Positions 6,453-14,078 of a DNA stretch of 23,515 nucleotides are shown here, one piece after another. The stretch covers positions 1 to 23,515 of the forward strand of contig JASLAP010000322.1 in the NCBI GenBank assembly GCA_030147065.1, written 5' to 3'. A program made the translations under genes and the position numbers. Each line of letters starts with the position of its first letter. The first letter of the stretch is position 1. The stretch comes from Pseudonocardia sp. (lineage in GTDB: Bacteria; Actinomycetota; Actinomycetes; Mycobacteriales; Pseudonocardiaceae). The notes beneath the pieces were generated by a model. That model was not told the origin of the DNA, ran no database searches, and saw only the letters and a list, made by a program, of their open reading frames with translations.

Positions 6453-8067
6453 TCGGGTAGAACAGCACGCCGATCAGCTGCAGGGCGATGACGGCGTAGA
6501 CGAACACGAAGAACAACGCGAACACCCGCGACCCCCAGCGGCCCCGGGCGCGCCGGGACAGCCCGAGGATGGCCGGGTCCGGGACGATCGGCGGGCGCGG
6601 CGGCACCGACAGCCGGGAGAGCCCCGCCCCGGGCGGGGCCAGGGGCGGCGGCGGGACGCCCGGCGGGGGCACGGTGGGGACGGCCCGGGTACCCGTCCCG
6701 GCCGGTCGGTGCGGGACCGCGGCGTCGGGGAGGGCCGGCCTCTCCGCCACCGGAGGGAGCGGCCCAGCGGCCCCGGTCGGGGCGACGACGGTCGGCCGGG
6801 TCTGCGGGGCGGGCGGGGGCGCCGCAGCGGTGTCGGGGTCCGCCGGGGCGGCCACGCGGCCGGGTGCCGGAGACTGCTGCGCCGGCCTGGTGAACGCCGC
6901 GACCCGGAGCCACGGCGGGAGCGACGACCTCCGCGGCGGCGGGTCGGGCGGCCCGGTGGGAGCGGGCAGCCCGGGCGGTGCGACCCCGCGCGGGAGGCGC
7001 TGCCACGGCGGGGCGATCACGGACTCGTCCGCCGGGGCGCCGGGCATCGGCGGCGGCAAGGCGCGATCGGTGGCGACGGGTCGGGCGACCGGGAGGCCGC
7101 GGAGGGCTGTGTCCGCTGTGGAGTCGGGCCAGGCGGTGTCCGGCGCCGGGGTGACAGACGCAGCGGGGTCGGGCACGGTGGGGTCGGGCGCGGCGGTCTC
7201 CGGCGCCGCGTTCTGAGGTACGGGGGGCGCCGGTGGAACCCCGTTCCCGGCCGACACCGGGTCCGGCGGGGTGGTCCCGATCCCGGCCGGGATCCTGCTC
7301 CGCTCCGGAGCCGGGGGCTGCGGGGAAGCCACCGTCCCAGTGGGCTCGGCGGCCACGGTCGCCCGTCGGTCGCCGCCCAGCACCTCAGCCGGCCCGGCGG
7401 CCAGGGACGGACCAGTCGGGGTTGGTCCGCCCGGCTCGGCGTCGTCCGGCAGCTCCCGGCGAGGCAGGTTCGTCGAGGGCTCCTCGCCCGCCACTGCCTC
7501 GTCGACCGGCGGAGTCTCCCCGGTCGGCAGTCGCTCGTCGGTCGCCGGAGCCCTGTCAACGGGCGGAGCCCCATCGGCCGTAGGAGTCCCCTCGGTCGCC
7601 GAAGCCTCGTCGACCGGCGGCCTCTCCCCGGTCGGCAGTTCCTCTCCGGGCGGCAGTCCCTCGTCGGTCGCCCGAGCCTCGTCAACGGGCGGAGCCTCGT
7701 CGGGCGCCGAAGCCTCGTCGACCGGCGGGCTCTCTCCGGTCGGCAGTTCCTCTCCCGTCGACCCGGGTTCCTCGGCCGACCCGGGTTCCTCGGCCGACCC
7801 GGCCTCCCGCGGCGGGACCGCCGCGGGTCGGGCCGGGGCGAGGCCGCGGGCGGTCGCCAGGTCGCCGACGGTCAGGCGGGGCGCGGCCGGGGCCGGCGGA
7901 TCGAGCGGCCGGGCCGGGCCGGTCAGCAGGCGGTGCAGCCAGGCCGGCAGGGTAGGGTGGGGGAGGGCGGCGGCGGTCCCGGGCGGCGGCGCACCCATCG
8001 CTGCGACGCCGCCGGGGAGCCCGGCCGCGTCCGGCGCTGTGCGCTCGCCGCCCGGACGCTCGGTCAT
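6445..8067 (-). CDS. Proline-rich, disordered, tail-anchored membrane protein
   Basis: A 540-residue protein of unknown function. Almost all of it is Pro/Ala/Gly/Thr/Glu-rich and predicted to be disordered, with few hydrophobic stretches and no signal peptide. Degenerate repeats around residues 90-200 use the words PPVDEASA, LPTGE and ATDE. The only membrane segment is at the very end (VFALFFVFVYAVIALQLIGVLFY), preceded by a basic SRRARGRWGSR and followed by four residues. By the positive-inside rule the long part is cytoplasmic, making this a tail-anchored protein. The ATG at 8067 has a TANNNT box (TACCAT) 8 bases upstream, so it is probably leaderless. It follows the PBP gene on the same strand, 84 bases beyond its stop. 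A role at the cell wall or division site is a guess from the neighbour. The minus-strand frame is preferred over opposite-strand readings because of the credible membrane anchor and promoter. Confidence 0.75.
   Translation of the reverse strand: MTERPGGERTAPDAAGLPGGVAAMGAPPPGTAAALPHPTLPAWLHRLLTGPARPLDPPAPAAPRLTVGDLATARGLAPARPAAVPPREAGSAEEPGSAEEPGSTGEELPTGESPPVDEASAPDEAPPVDEARATDEGLPPGEELPTGERPPVDEASATEGTPTADGAPPVDRAPATDERLPTGETPPVDEAVAGEEPSTNLPRRELPDDAEPGGPTPTGPSLAAGPAEVLGGDRRATVAAEPTGTVASPQPPAPERSRIPAGIGTTPPDPVSAGNGVPPAPPVPQNAAPETAAPDPTVPDPAASVTPAPDTAWPDSTADTALRGLPVARPVATDRALPPPMPGAPADESVIAPPWQRLPRGVAPPGLPAPTGPPDPPPRRSSLPPWLRVAAFTRPAQQSPAPGRVAAPADPDTAAAPPPAPQTRPTVVAPTGAAGPLPPVAERPALPDAAVPHRPAGTGTRAVPTVPPPGVPPPPLAPPGAGLSRLSVPPRPPIVPDPAILGLSRRARGRWGSRVFALFFVFVYAVIALQLIGVLFYPSR
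7760..7795 (-). repeat. 18-bp exact tandem duplication
   Basis: Two back-to-back copies of an 18-base unit, with the first 7 bases of a third, encode the repeated residues AEEPGS inside the disordered region of the proline-rich protein. The unit keeps the reading frame, so copy number could vary without loss of the protein. Confidence 0.8.
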
Positions 8068-8075
8068 GGCGAGCG

Positions 8076-8081
8076 ATGGTA
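8076..8081 (-). promoter_or_regulatory. -10 box of the proline-rich gene (leaderless type)
   Basis: TACCAT on the minus strand ends 8 bases before the ATG at 8067. It suggests the gene has its own promoter in the gap behind the PBP gene. Confidence 0.45.
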
Positions 8082-8105
8082 GGCCTCCGCCCCGTCCGGC
8101 GCAGG

Positions 8106-8133
8106 TCCCGAACCGGACGGGTGACGGTCGGGA
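8106..8133 (-). terminator. Hairpin behind the PBP gene
   Basis: TCCCGA...TCGGGA arms, extended by CCG/CGG across a one-base bulge, close a 9-base loop. The hairpin begins about 18 bases past the PBP stop at 8152. It has no T-run, as is usual at high GC. Confidence 0.4.
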
Positions 8134-8151
8134 ACCCGGACGGGCTACCGG

Positions 8152-10665
8152 TCAGCCGTCACCGCCGTCGCCGCCGTCACCGCCCTCACCGCCGCCGTCA
8201 CCGCCCTCACCGCCGCCGTCGCCGCCCTCACCACCGCCGTCGCCGCCGTCACCGCCCTCACCACCGCCGTCGCCGCCATCGCCACCGTCACCGCCTCCGT
8301 CGCCGCCTCCGTCACCGTCATCGGGCGGGGTCTCGCCTCCGCCGTCGCCGCCGGGGGCGGGCGGGGGCGCGGGCACCGACCCGCTGCTGACGCTGAGCAC
8401 GATGGTCTCGCCGGGCAGCGCGGAGCCGCGCGGACTCTGCCCGACGACGGTGCCGCGGGAGGCCGCGTTGTCGACCGAACGGGTGGTGACGCTCCAGCCG
8501 GCGCTCTCCAGGGTGGCGCGGGCGTCGTTCTGGCCGCGGCCCACCACGTCCGGCACCCGGGACTCGGCACCACCGGACAGGAAGCGCTCGTCCGGGGGCG
8601 GCAGCGGGGTGGCCGGCGTGCCCTCGAGCAGCGGCTTCATGGCGCCGAACCAGGTCTCGGCGGGCGTCTTGCCACCGAAGATGTTGCCCGTCCGGCAGGC
8701 GAACGGGGCGCCGGCGCCGTCGCACAGCGGTTTGGGGGCGTTGGAGTTGTCGAACGCGATCACCGCGCCGGACACCTCCGGGACGAAGCCCAGGAACGCC
8801 GCGGACTTGTGCTGCTGGGTGGTGCCGGTCTTGCCGGCCATCGGCCGGTCCCAGCCCACCTCGCCGGCCGCCCGGGCCGCGGTGCCGCCCGGCAGGTCGT
8901 CCTTGGACATGCCGTTGAACAGGGTGTTGGCCAGGCCCGGCTCGACGACCTGCTCGCAGGGCGCCTCGGTCAGCGCGACCGGCTCACCGGCCTGGTCGAC
9001 GATGGAGTCGATCGGGCTGGGCGGGCACCACATCCCGCCGCTGGCGATCGTGGCGCCCACGTTCGCCAGCTCCAGCACGCTGGTCGGGCTGACCCCGAGG
9101 GTGAACGAGGCCTGCTTCTGCGCCTTGGTCACCTCGGCGATCGAGCGGTCGGTCGCCCGCCCGGTGTTCGGGTCGACGAACGGGGTGGTGGCCAGCGACC
9201 GCATGCCCAGCCGGACGGCCATGTCGACCACGTCGGGCACGCCGGTGAACTCCATCAGCTTGATGAAGTAGGTGTTCGGGGACTGGGCCAGCGCGTCGGT
9301 GAGGGTCATCCGCTCGGAGTAGCTGCCGGAGTTCTGCACCGGCAGCGGGCGCCCGCCGCCGTCGACGTAGATCGGCGAGGCGTACCCGCTCGGCGGCACC
9401 GCGAGCTGGGCGTTCAGCCCGACGCCCTTCTCCAGGGCGGTCGCCGCGGTGAACACCTTGAACGTCGACCCGGCACCCAGCGGGACCGGCTCGTAGGGCA
9501 GCCCGTAGCTGGTCTCCAGCTTCTCGCCGTCCAGGCCGAAGACCCGGCTGGAGCCCATCGCCAGCACCCGGTGCTTGTCCTGGCCCGGCTCGACCAACGA
9601 CATCACGTTGGCCACGTTCGGCTGGTCCGGCGGCACCTCGGCGTCCAGCGCCGCCTTCATCTTCTCCAGGGCGTTGCGGTCCAGCGTGGTGCGCACGGTG
9701 TAGCCACCGCGGTTGATCTGCTCGGTGGAGAACCCCGCCTCGCGCAGGTAGGTCTCGACGTAGCGGCAGAAGAACCCGGCGTCACCGGCGCCGATGCAGC
9801 CGGCCGGCTGGACGTTCAGCGGGCTGATGATGCCGAGCGGGCTGTCCAGCGCGGCCTGCGCCTGCGCCGCGTCGATCATCTGCTGCTCGCGCATCTGCTG
9901 GATCACCAGGTTGCGCCGCTCCACCGCGGCCTCCGGGTTGTTCACCGGGTCGGTGGCCGAGGGGTTGCGGACGTTGCCGGCCAGCAGCGCGGCCTGCGGC
10001 ACGGTCAGCTGCTCGGGGGTGGTGTCGAAGTAGGTGCGCGCGGCGGCGGTGATCCCGGACGCCCCGTTCCCGAACGAGACGATGTTCAGGTAGCGGGTGA
10101 GGATCTCCTCCTTGCTCAGCGTCTGCTCCATCTGCAGCGCGATCTGGGCTTCCTTGAGCTTGCGCGCCGGGGTCTGCTCGGTGGCCTTGAGCCGCTCGGT
10201 CTCGGTCTCGGCGGCCACGTAGAGCATGTAGTTCTTGACGTACTGCTGGGTGAGCGTGGAGGCGCCCTGCTGGATGTCGCCGGAGACCTGGTTGGTCACT
10301 ACCGCGCGCAGCGTGCCCTGCCAGTCGACGCCCTGGTGCTGGTAGAAGCGGCGGTCCTCGACCGCGACGATGGCCGCCTTCATGGCCGGCGAGATCTGGT
10401 CGGGGCGCGCGGCGACCCGGTTCTGGTTGGGCTCGAAGAACCGCGCGATCGGCGCGCCGGCCGAGTCGGTGATCACCGTGGTCTGCGGCAGCGGCCCGTC
10501 GACCAGGTCGGTGGAGACCGCGTTGACGCTGTCCCCGGCGTCGTTGGACACCAGCCCGATCCCCGCGGCCAGCGGGAACGCCATGCCCGCCACGAGCAGA
10601 CCGGCCAGGACGCAGAGGCCGAGCAGCAGCGCGATCAGCCGAGCCAGGGAACGGGGAGCACTCAC
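8152..10665 (-). CDS. ponA2: Bifunctional class A penicillin-binding protein with PASTA domain and Gly/Asp/Glu tail
   Basis: This 837-residue enzyme polymerises and cross-links peptidoglycan outside the membrane. An N-terminal anchor (about residues 8-38) is followed by the GT51 transglycosylase domain with EDRRFYQH (Glu103 catalytic) and GASTLTQQ (134-141). The transpeptidase domain has S400-T-F-K403, S462-P-N464 and K612-T-G614, all intact. One PASTA domain (about 703-762, PDVVGRGQNDARATLESAGW) follows. Mycobacterial PonA2 also carries one PASTA domain and lies beside whiB4 in the same divergent order, which supports the symbol. The last ~65 residues are an unusual acidic Gly/Asp/Glu tail with GGEGGDGG repeats. 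The GTG at 10665 is chosen because it directly precedes the anchor and has TACCCT 8 bases upstream; no other start fits. The gene reads away from whiB4 over a 154-base gap. Confidence 0.95.
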   Translation of the reverse strand: MSAPRSLARLIALLLGLCVLAGLLVAGMAFPLAAGIGLVSNDAGDSVNAVSTDLVDGPLPQTTVITDSAGAPIARFFEPNQNRVAARPDQISPAMKAAIVAVEDRRFYQHQGVDWQGTLRAVVTNQVSGDIQQGASTLTQQYVKNYMLYVAAETETERLKATEQTPARKLKEAQIALQMEQTLSKEEILTRYLNIVSFGNGASGITAAARTYFDTTPEQLTVPQAALLAGNVRNPSATDPVNNPEAAVERRNLVIQQMREQQMIDAAQAQAALDSPLGIISPLNVQPAGCIGAGDAGFFCRYVETYLREAGFSTEQINRGGYTVRTTLDRNALEKMKAALDAEVPPDQPNVANVMSLVEPGQDKHRVLAMGSSRVFGLDGEKLETSYGLPYEPVPLGAGSTFKVFTAATALEKGVGLNAQLAVPPSGYASPIYVDGGGRPLPVQNSGSYSERMTLTDALAQSPNTYFIKLMEFTGVPDVVDMAVRLGMRSLATTPFVDPNTGRATDRSIAEVTKAQKQASFTLGVSPTSVLELANVGATIASGGMWCPPSPIDSIVDQAGEPVALTEAPCEQVVEPGLANTLFNGMSKDDLPGGTAARAAGEVGWDRPMAGKTGTTQQHKSAAFLGFVPEVSGAVIAFDNSNAPKPLCDGAGAPFACRTGNIFGGKTPAETWFGAMKPLLEGTPATPLPPPDERFLSGGAESRVPDVVGRGQNDARATLESAGWSVTTRSVDNAASRGTVVGQSPRGSALPGETIVLSVSSGSVPAPPPAPGGDGGGETPPDDGDGGGDGGGDGGDGGDGGGEGGDGGDGGGEGGDGGGEGGDGGGEGGDGGDGGDG
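8155..8330 (-). repeat. Low-complexity repeat coding the Gly/Asp/Glu tail of the PBP
   Basis: GGT/GGC codons alternate with GAC/GAG in a loose 24-base period (GGGEGGDG-type units, about four clear copies). Purines lie on the coding strand throughout. Slippage would change length in steps of three and keep the frame. Confidence 0.85.
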
Positions 10666-10673
10666 GGCATCCG

Positions 10674-10679
10674 AGGGTA
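10674..10679 (-). promoter_or_regulatory. -10 box of ponA2 (leaderless type)
   Basis: TACCCT on the minus strand lies 8 bases before the GTG start at 10665, with no Shine-Dalgarno between. Confidence 0.5.
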
Positions 10680-10703
10680 CGCGGGGCCCTGTCACCCCCT
10701 CGT

Positions 10704-10721
10704 CAGGCCGCCCCCGGCCTG
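10704..10721. promoter_or_regulatory. Perfect 7-bp inverted repeat in the ponA2-whiB4 gap
   Basis: CAGGCCG-CCCC-CGGCCTG lies between the divergent genes. It sits next to the only AT-rich patch here (TTGAGTATTTTTG, 10725-10737). If TATTTT at 10731-10736 is the whiB4 -10 box, the dyad covers its -35 region and would suit a repressor or activator. Confidence 0.4.
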
Positions 10722-10730
10722 CGGGTTGAG

Positions 10731-10736
10731 TATTTT
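10731..10736 (+). promoter_or_regulatory. Possible whiB4 -10 box
   Basis: TATTTT fits TANNNT and lies in the only AT-rich stretch of the gap. It would give a leader of about 78 bases that carries the whiB4 ribosome site. Confidence 0.3.
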
Positions 10737-10819
10737 TGCTCGGTACCGGGTGGACCCGGGCCCTCGCAGAATTCGTCTGTGCCGGTCGGAACGACGACCG
10801 CAGGCGAACGGAGGCCATC

Positions 10820-11134
10820 ATGGTGGAGCAGTGGAACTGGCGGACGGCGGCGCGGTGCCGGACCACCGACGCGGAGGACCTGTTCGTGGTCGGCGCGCAG
10901 CAGCGCGAGGCCAAGCTGTTCTGCCGCACCTGCCCGGTGCGCACCGAGTGCCTGGCGCACGCGCTGGACGAGGGCATCGAGTTCGGGGTGTGGGGCGGGA
11001 TGACCGAGCGGGAGCGCCGCGCCCTGCTGCGCCGCCGCCCGGACGTCGACAACTGGCGCGACCTGCTCACCGACGCCCGCCAGGCGCACTACCGGGCCAC
11101 CCCGACCACGACCGAGGCGTCGAGCCCGGCGTGA
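10820..11134 (+). CDS. whiB4: WhiB-family Fe-S transcriptional regulator (WhiB4/WblA type)
   Basis: A 104-residue WhiB-like protein, a redox- and NO-sensitive [4Fe-4S] regulator. The four cluster cysteines are Cys13, Cys35, Cys38 and Cys44 (C-x21-C-x2-C-x5-C). The G-V-W-G-G turn is at 56-60, followed by a basic helix (TERERRALLRRRPDVDNW). The start at ATG 10820 is fixed by GGAGG at 10810-10814, five bases upstream; longer in-frame starts lack this. Context decides the subfamily: whiB4 in Mycobacterium and wblA in Streptomyces lie between a PASTA-type PBP gene and two ArsA-like ATPase genes, exactly as here. WhiB4 acts in redox and antibiotic stress responses, and WblA in development and antibiotic repression; which applies here is open. 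The gene is convergent with the ATPase pair, 10 bases from the second ATPase stop. Confidence 0.95.
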   Translation: MVEQWNWRTAARCRTTDAEDLFVVGAQQREAKLFCRTCPVRTECLAHALDEGIEFGVWGGMTERERRALLRRRPDVDNWRDLLTDARQAHYRATPTTTEASSPA

Positions 11135-11144
11135 CCGGGTCGGA

Positions 11145-12311
11145 TCAGCGGGCCGAGCGCAGCGGACGCTCGACGGGCTCGACGTCGGCCGCGGCCAGCC
11201 GCCTGCCGATCTCGCGCAGCCCGTCGACGTCGGCGACCGCCCCGCTCACCACCGGCACCCTGGTCACCGCGACCTCGCGGTGGGCGCTGGTGAACCGGCC
11301 GAGCAGCCGCTCCTCGCGCTCGGCCAGGTCGACCCGGTCGGCGTGCAGCCGCAGCACCGCGGCCGCCAGCGGTGCCCCGCGCAGGTCCTCGGCCACCCCG
11401 CGGGCCCGGGTGGCCGACAGCGGCGCCAGCACCGGATGGGTGCGGTTGAGCACCAGCCCGGCCAGCGGCATCTCCTCCGCGGACAACCGCTCGACGAAGT
11501 ACGCAGCCTCGCGCAGCGCGTCCGGCTCCGGCGCGGCCACCACCACGAACGCCGTCCCCGGCGAGCGCAGCAGCGCGTAGGTGGCCTCGGCCCGCTCCCG
11601 GAAGCCGCCGAACATGGTGTCGAAGGCCTGCACGAACGCCGACGCGTCGGCCAGCAGCTGGCCGCCCAGGATGGTCGACACCGCCTTCGCGAACAGCCCG
11701 AACCCGGCGCTGACCAGCTTGCGCAGCCCCCGGCCACCGGCCCGGGCCGGCGCCGAGAGCAGCCGGATCATCCGCCCGTCCAGGAAGTTCGACATCCGCT
11801 GCGGGGCGTCCAGGAAGTCCAGCGCCGACCGCGACGGCGGGGTGTCCACCACGATCAGGTCCCACTGGCCGGTCGCGGCCAGCTGACCCAGCTTCTCCAT
11901 GGCCATGTACTCCTGCGTCCCGGAGAACGACGTGGAGATCGTCTGGTAGAAGGGGTTGGCCAGGATCGCCTCGGCCCGGTCGGGCGTGGAGTGGGTCTGC
12001 ACCATCTCGTCGAAGGTGCGCCGCATGTCCAGCATCATCGCGTGCAGCTCGCCTGCCCCGTCGACACCGTCCGGCCCGTCGACGTCGTCCACCCGGCCGG
12101 GCTCGTTCTCCAGCGCCTCCAGGCCCAGGGCCTGGGCCAGCCGCTTGGCCGGGTCGATGGTCAGCACCACGGCGCGGCGGCCCCGCTCGGCCGCGCGCAG
12201 CGCGAGCGCCGCCGAGGTGGTGGTCTTGCCGACCCCGCCGGACCCGCAGCACACGATGACCCGGGTCTCCGGGTCGTCGAGCAGCGCGTCGACGTCCAGC
12301 ACCGGGGTCAC
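11145..12311 (-). CDS. ArsA/Get3-like ATPase, second of the pair (Rv3680-like)
   Basis: A 388-residue soluble P-loop ATPase of the ArsA/Get3 (SIMIBI) class. It has GSGGVGKTT at about 23-31 and a switch-like [20 protein letters not shown]. The middle is helical and hydrophobic ([20 protein letters not shown]), and VLNRTHPV represents the A-loop region. No CxxC zinc pair of eukaryotic Get3 is evident. Mycobacterial homologues beside whiB4 have been described as Get3-like proteins (BagA/BagB, from memory) acting as a pair. The GTG at 12311 overlaps the stop of the first ATPase gene by GTGA, so the two are probably made in equal amounts and may form a heterodimer. Older annotation as an arsenite or anion pump ATPase is not supported, since no ArsB or ArsC gene is present. 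Confidence 0.9.
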   Translation of the reverse strand: MTPVLDVDALLDDPETRVIVCCGSGGVGKTTTSAALALRAAERGRRAVVLTIDPAKRLAQALGLEALENEPGRVDDVDGPDGVDGAGELHAMMLDMRRTFDEMVQTHSTPDRAEAILANPFYQTISTSFSGTQEYMAMEKLGQLAATGQWDLIVVDTPPSRSALDFLDAPQRMSNFLDGRMIRLLSAPARAGGRGLRKLVSAGFGLFAKAVSTILGGQLLADASAFVQAFDTMFGGFRERAEATYALLRSPGTAFVVVAAPEPDALREAAYFVERLSAEEMPLAGLVLNRTHPVLAPLSATRARGVAEDLRGAPLAAAVLRLHADRVDLAEREERLLGRFTSAHREVAVTRVPVVSGAVADVDGLREIGRRLAAADVEPVERPLRSAR

Positions 12312-13336
12312 GAGGTCACCTCGCTCAGCGTCCGGGCACCCACGCCCTGCTCGGCCAGCGCGTCCGCCAGGTCGTAGAGCGAGCCCAGGTGCACGCCGTC
12401 GACGAGCTGGGGCAGCTCCAGCCGCGGTCGGTCGGTGCCCTCGACCAGCCGGTTCAGCGCCGCGCTCTCGGCGTTCACCCGGACCGCGTGGTCCACCGTC
12501 TCGGCGACCAGCCCGTCGATGACCTCGGGCGGCAGGTCCAGCCCGGCCGACGCCAGCCCGTTGCGGATGCGCTCGGCGTCCACCCGGCCGTGCGCGGCCG
12601 CGCTGACCGACCGGTCCGGCAGCCACTGCGGGCGCACCCGGTTGACGATCACCGCGCCGGGCCGCAGCTCGGCCGCGACCAGATCGTCGATGGTCTCCAG
12701 GGTCTCGGTGACCGGCAGGTCCTCCAGCAGCGTCACCACGTGCACCGCGGTCAGCGCCGAGTGCAGCACCTGCACCACGCCCTCGGCCTGGCTGTGGATC
12801 GGGCCGCTGCGGGCCAGGTCGGCCATCGCCTTGGTGACGTCGAGGAAGCTGACCACCCGGCCGGTCGGCGGGGCGTCCAGCACGACGGCGTCGTAGACCG
12901 GGCGGCCGTCGGGCCCGGTGCGGTTGACGCACTCCTTGACCTTGCCGGTGAGCAGCACGTCGCGCAGGCCGGGGGCGAGCGTGGTGGCGAACTCGATGGC
13001 CCCCATCCGGCGCAGCGACCGGCCGGCCACGCCGAGCCGGTAGAACATCTCGAAGTACTCCAGCAGCGCCGCCTCGGCGTCCACCGCGAGCGCGCGGACC
13101 TCACCGCCGCCCGGGGCCACCGCGATCCGGCGCTCCTCGTAGGGCAGCGGCGGGGAGTCGAACAGCTGGGCGATGCCCTGGCGGCCCTCCACCTCGACCA
13201 GCAGGGTGCGCCGGCCGTCCGAGGCCAGCGCCAGGGCCAGCGCCGCGGCGACCGTGGTCTTGCCGGTGCCGCCCTTGCCCGTCACGACGTGCAGGCGGGC
13301 GGCCGACAGCTCCGCAGGCCAACCGTTGCGAGTCAC
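12308..13336 (-). CDS. ArsA/Get3-like ATPase, first of the pair (Rv3679-like)
   Basis: A 342-residue P-loop ATPase with the deviant Walker [10 protein letters not shown] (about 20-28), then [20 protein letters not shown] and the switch II-type [20 protein letters not shown]. It closely follows the remembered sequence of mycobacterial Rv3679, including [17 protein letters not shown] and the C-terminal [25 protein letters not shown]. It is cytosolic with no membrane segment. Start choice: GTG at 13336 stands exactly 6 bases after TAGCCT (13348-13343), a leaderless arrangement; the GTG at 13342 (two residues longer) would lie inside that spacing. It heads a two-gene operon with the second ATPase and is divergent from the DUF4177 gene across about 70 bases. 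Confidence 0.92.
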   Translation of the reverse strand: MTRNGWPAELSAARLHVVTGKGGTGKTTVAAALALALASDGRRTLLVEVEGRQGIAQLFDSPPLPYEERRIAVAPGGGEVRALAVDAEAALLEYFEMFYRLGVAGRSLRRMGAIEFATTLAPGLRDVLLTGKVKECVNRTGPDGRPVYDAVVLDAPPTGRVVSFLDVTKAMADLARSGPIHSQAEGVVQVLHSALTAVHVVTLLEDLPVTETLETIDDLVAAELRPGAVIVNRVRPQWLPDRSVSAAAHGRVDAERIRNGLASAGLDLPPEVIDGLVAETVDHAVRVNAESAALNRLVEGTDRPRLELPQLVDGVHLGSLYDLADALAEQGVGARTLSEVTS

Positions 13337-13342
13337 CCCCAC

Positions 13343-13348
13343 AGGCTA
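13343..13348 (-). promoter_or_regulatory. -10 box of the ATPase operon (leaderless type)
   Basis: TAGCCT on the minus strand ends 6 bases before GTG 13336, the spacing expected when the start codon is the transcription start. Confidence 0.5.
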
Positions 13349-13393
13349 TGGCGCCGCGGCCCGACCGGCCGCCCGAGCGGATGAGGCGCTGAC

Positions 13394-13399
13394 TACAGT
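13394..13399 (+). promoter_or_regulatory. -10 box of the DUF4177-ridA operon (leaderless type)
   Basis: TACAGT stands 8 bases before the ATG at 13408. It is the same hexamer and spacing as at the methyltransferase gene at 2351-2356. Confidence 0.5.
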
Positions 13400-13407
13400 C
13401 CTCACCC

Positions 13408-13596
13408 ATGAGCGATGGCCCGAGCAACGATGGCACGCCCACCAGGTGGGAGTACCTCACCGCCCCGGTACTGATCCACAACACCCAGGCCATCCTGAAC
13501 AACTTCGGCCGCGACGGGTGGGAACTGGTGTCGGTGACCACCGGCGCCAACCCGGACATGCTGGTCGCCTGGTTCAAGCGCCCGGTGAAGGGCTGA
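13408..13596 (+). CDS. DUF4177 small protein (Rv3678A-like)
   Basis: A 62-residue protein with the DUF4177 pattern: WEYLTAPVLIHNTQAILNNF, then GRDGWELVSV, then MLVAWFKRPVKG. The function of the family is not known to me. The mycobacterial counterpart sits in the same place, between the ATPase pair and RidA. It is cytosolic, acidic in the middle and basic at the end. The ATG at 13408 is supported by a TANNNT box 8 bases upstream. It is the first gene of a plus-strand operon, 5 bases before ridA. Confidence 0.88.
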   Translation: MSDGPSNDGTPTRWEYLTAPVLIHNTQAILNNFGRDGWELVSVTTGANPDMLVAWFKRPVKG

Positions 13597-13601
13597 CGGC
13601 G

Positions 13602-14078
13602 ATGGCGAACCCGGGACCGACCCCGAGCGAGCGGCTCCGCGAGCTGGGTATCACGCTGCCCCCCGTCGCCGCCCCGGCCGGGGCCTACATCCCGGCCCGG
13701 CGCACCGGGAACCTGGTGTTCACCGCCGGTCAGGTGCCGTTCGTCGACGGCAAGCTGGCCGCCACCGGCAAGGTCGGCGCCGAGGTCGACGCCGAGGAGG
13801 CCAACCGGCTGGCCCGGATCTGCACGCTCAACGCGCTGGCCGCGGTGGACGGCCTGGTCGGCATCGACGCGGTGACCGGCGTGGTGAAGGTCGTCGGGTT
13901 CGTCGCCTCGGCGGCCGGGTTCACCGGGCAGCCCGGCGTGATCAACGGCGCGTCGGACCTGCTGGGCGAGGTGTTCGGGGAGGCCGGGGCGCACGCCCGG
14001 TCCGCGGTCGGGGTGGCCGAGCTGCCGCTGGGGGCGCCCGTCGAGGTCGAGCTCGTGGTCGAGGTGGCCGGGACGTGA
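13602..14078 (+). CDS. ridA: RidA/YjgF-family protein
   Basis: A 158-residue Rid-superfamily protein. Canonical RidA deaminates reactive enamine/imine intermediates from PLP enzymes. Family marks seen are GNLVFTAGQVPFVDGKLAATG (about 36-56), CTLNALAAVDG (74-84) and RSAVGVAELPLGAPVEVELV (133-152). Arg133 corresponds to the substrate-carboxylate-binding arginine of active RidA. The N-terminal leader of ~25 residues is longer than in short RidA proteins and matches the Rv3678c-type subgroup, whose substrate is not established. The start is the ATG at 13602, just after the DUF4177 stop; translation is probably coupled. The stop overlaps the next gene start by GTGA. Confidence 0.9.
   Translation: MANPGPTPSERLRELGITLPPVAAPAGAYIPARRTGNLVFTAGQVPFVDGKLAATGKVGAEVDAEEANRLARICTLNALAAVDGLVGIDAVTGVVKVVGFVASAAGFTGQPGVINGASDLLGEVFGEAGAHARSAVGVAELPLGAPVEVELVVEVAGT

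Noticed and set aside
4377..6491. Long plus-strand frame opposite the transporter-kinase gene
   Set aside because: His/Gln/Arg/Gly-rich translation typical of the reverse of a high-GC membrane gene; no start signal or motif.
8155..8330. Possible CRISPR array because of regular repeats
   Set aside because: The period is 24 bases of low-complexity coding sequence without unique spacers, inside the PBP frame.
7271..9271. Long plus-strand open frame rich in Ser/Gly/Pro
   Set aside because: It is the antisense shadow of the PBP tail and the proline-rich gene. It crosses both genes, has no start signal and resembles no family.
8809..11580. 923-residue plus-strand frame covering ponA2 and whiB4
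   Set aside because: Shadow of the intact PBP frame; it also conflicts with the whiB4 frame.
11145..13336. Arsenite resistance operon (ArsA annotation)
   Set aside because: No ArsB, ArsC, ArsD or ArsR gene is present, and the context matches the Get3-like pair beside whiB4 instead.
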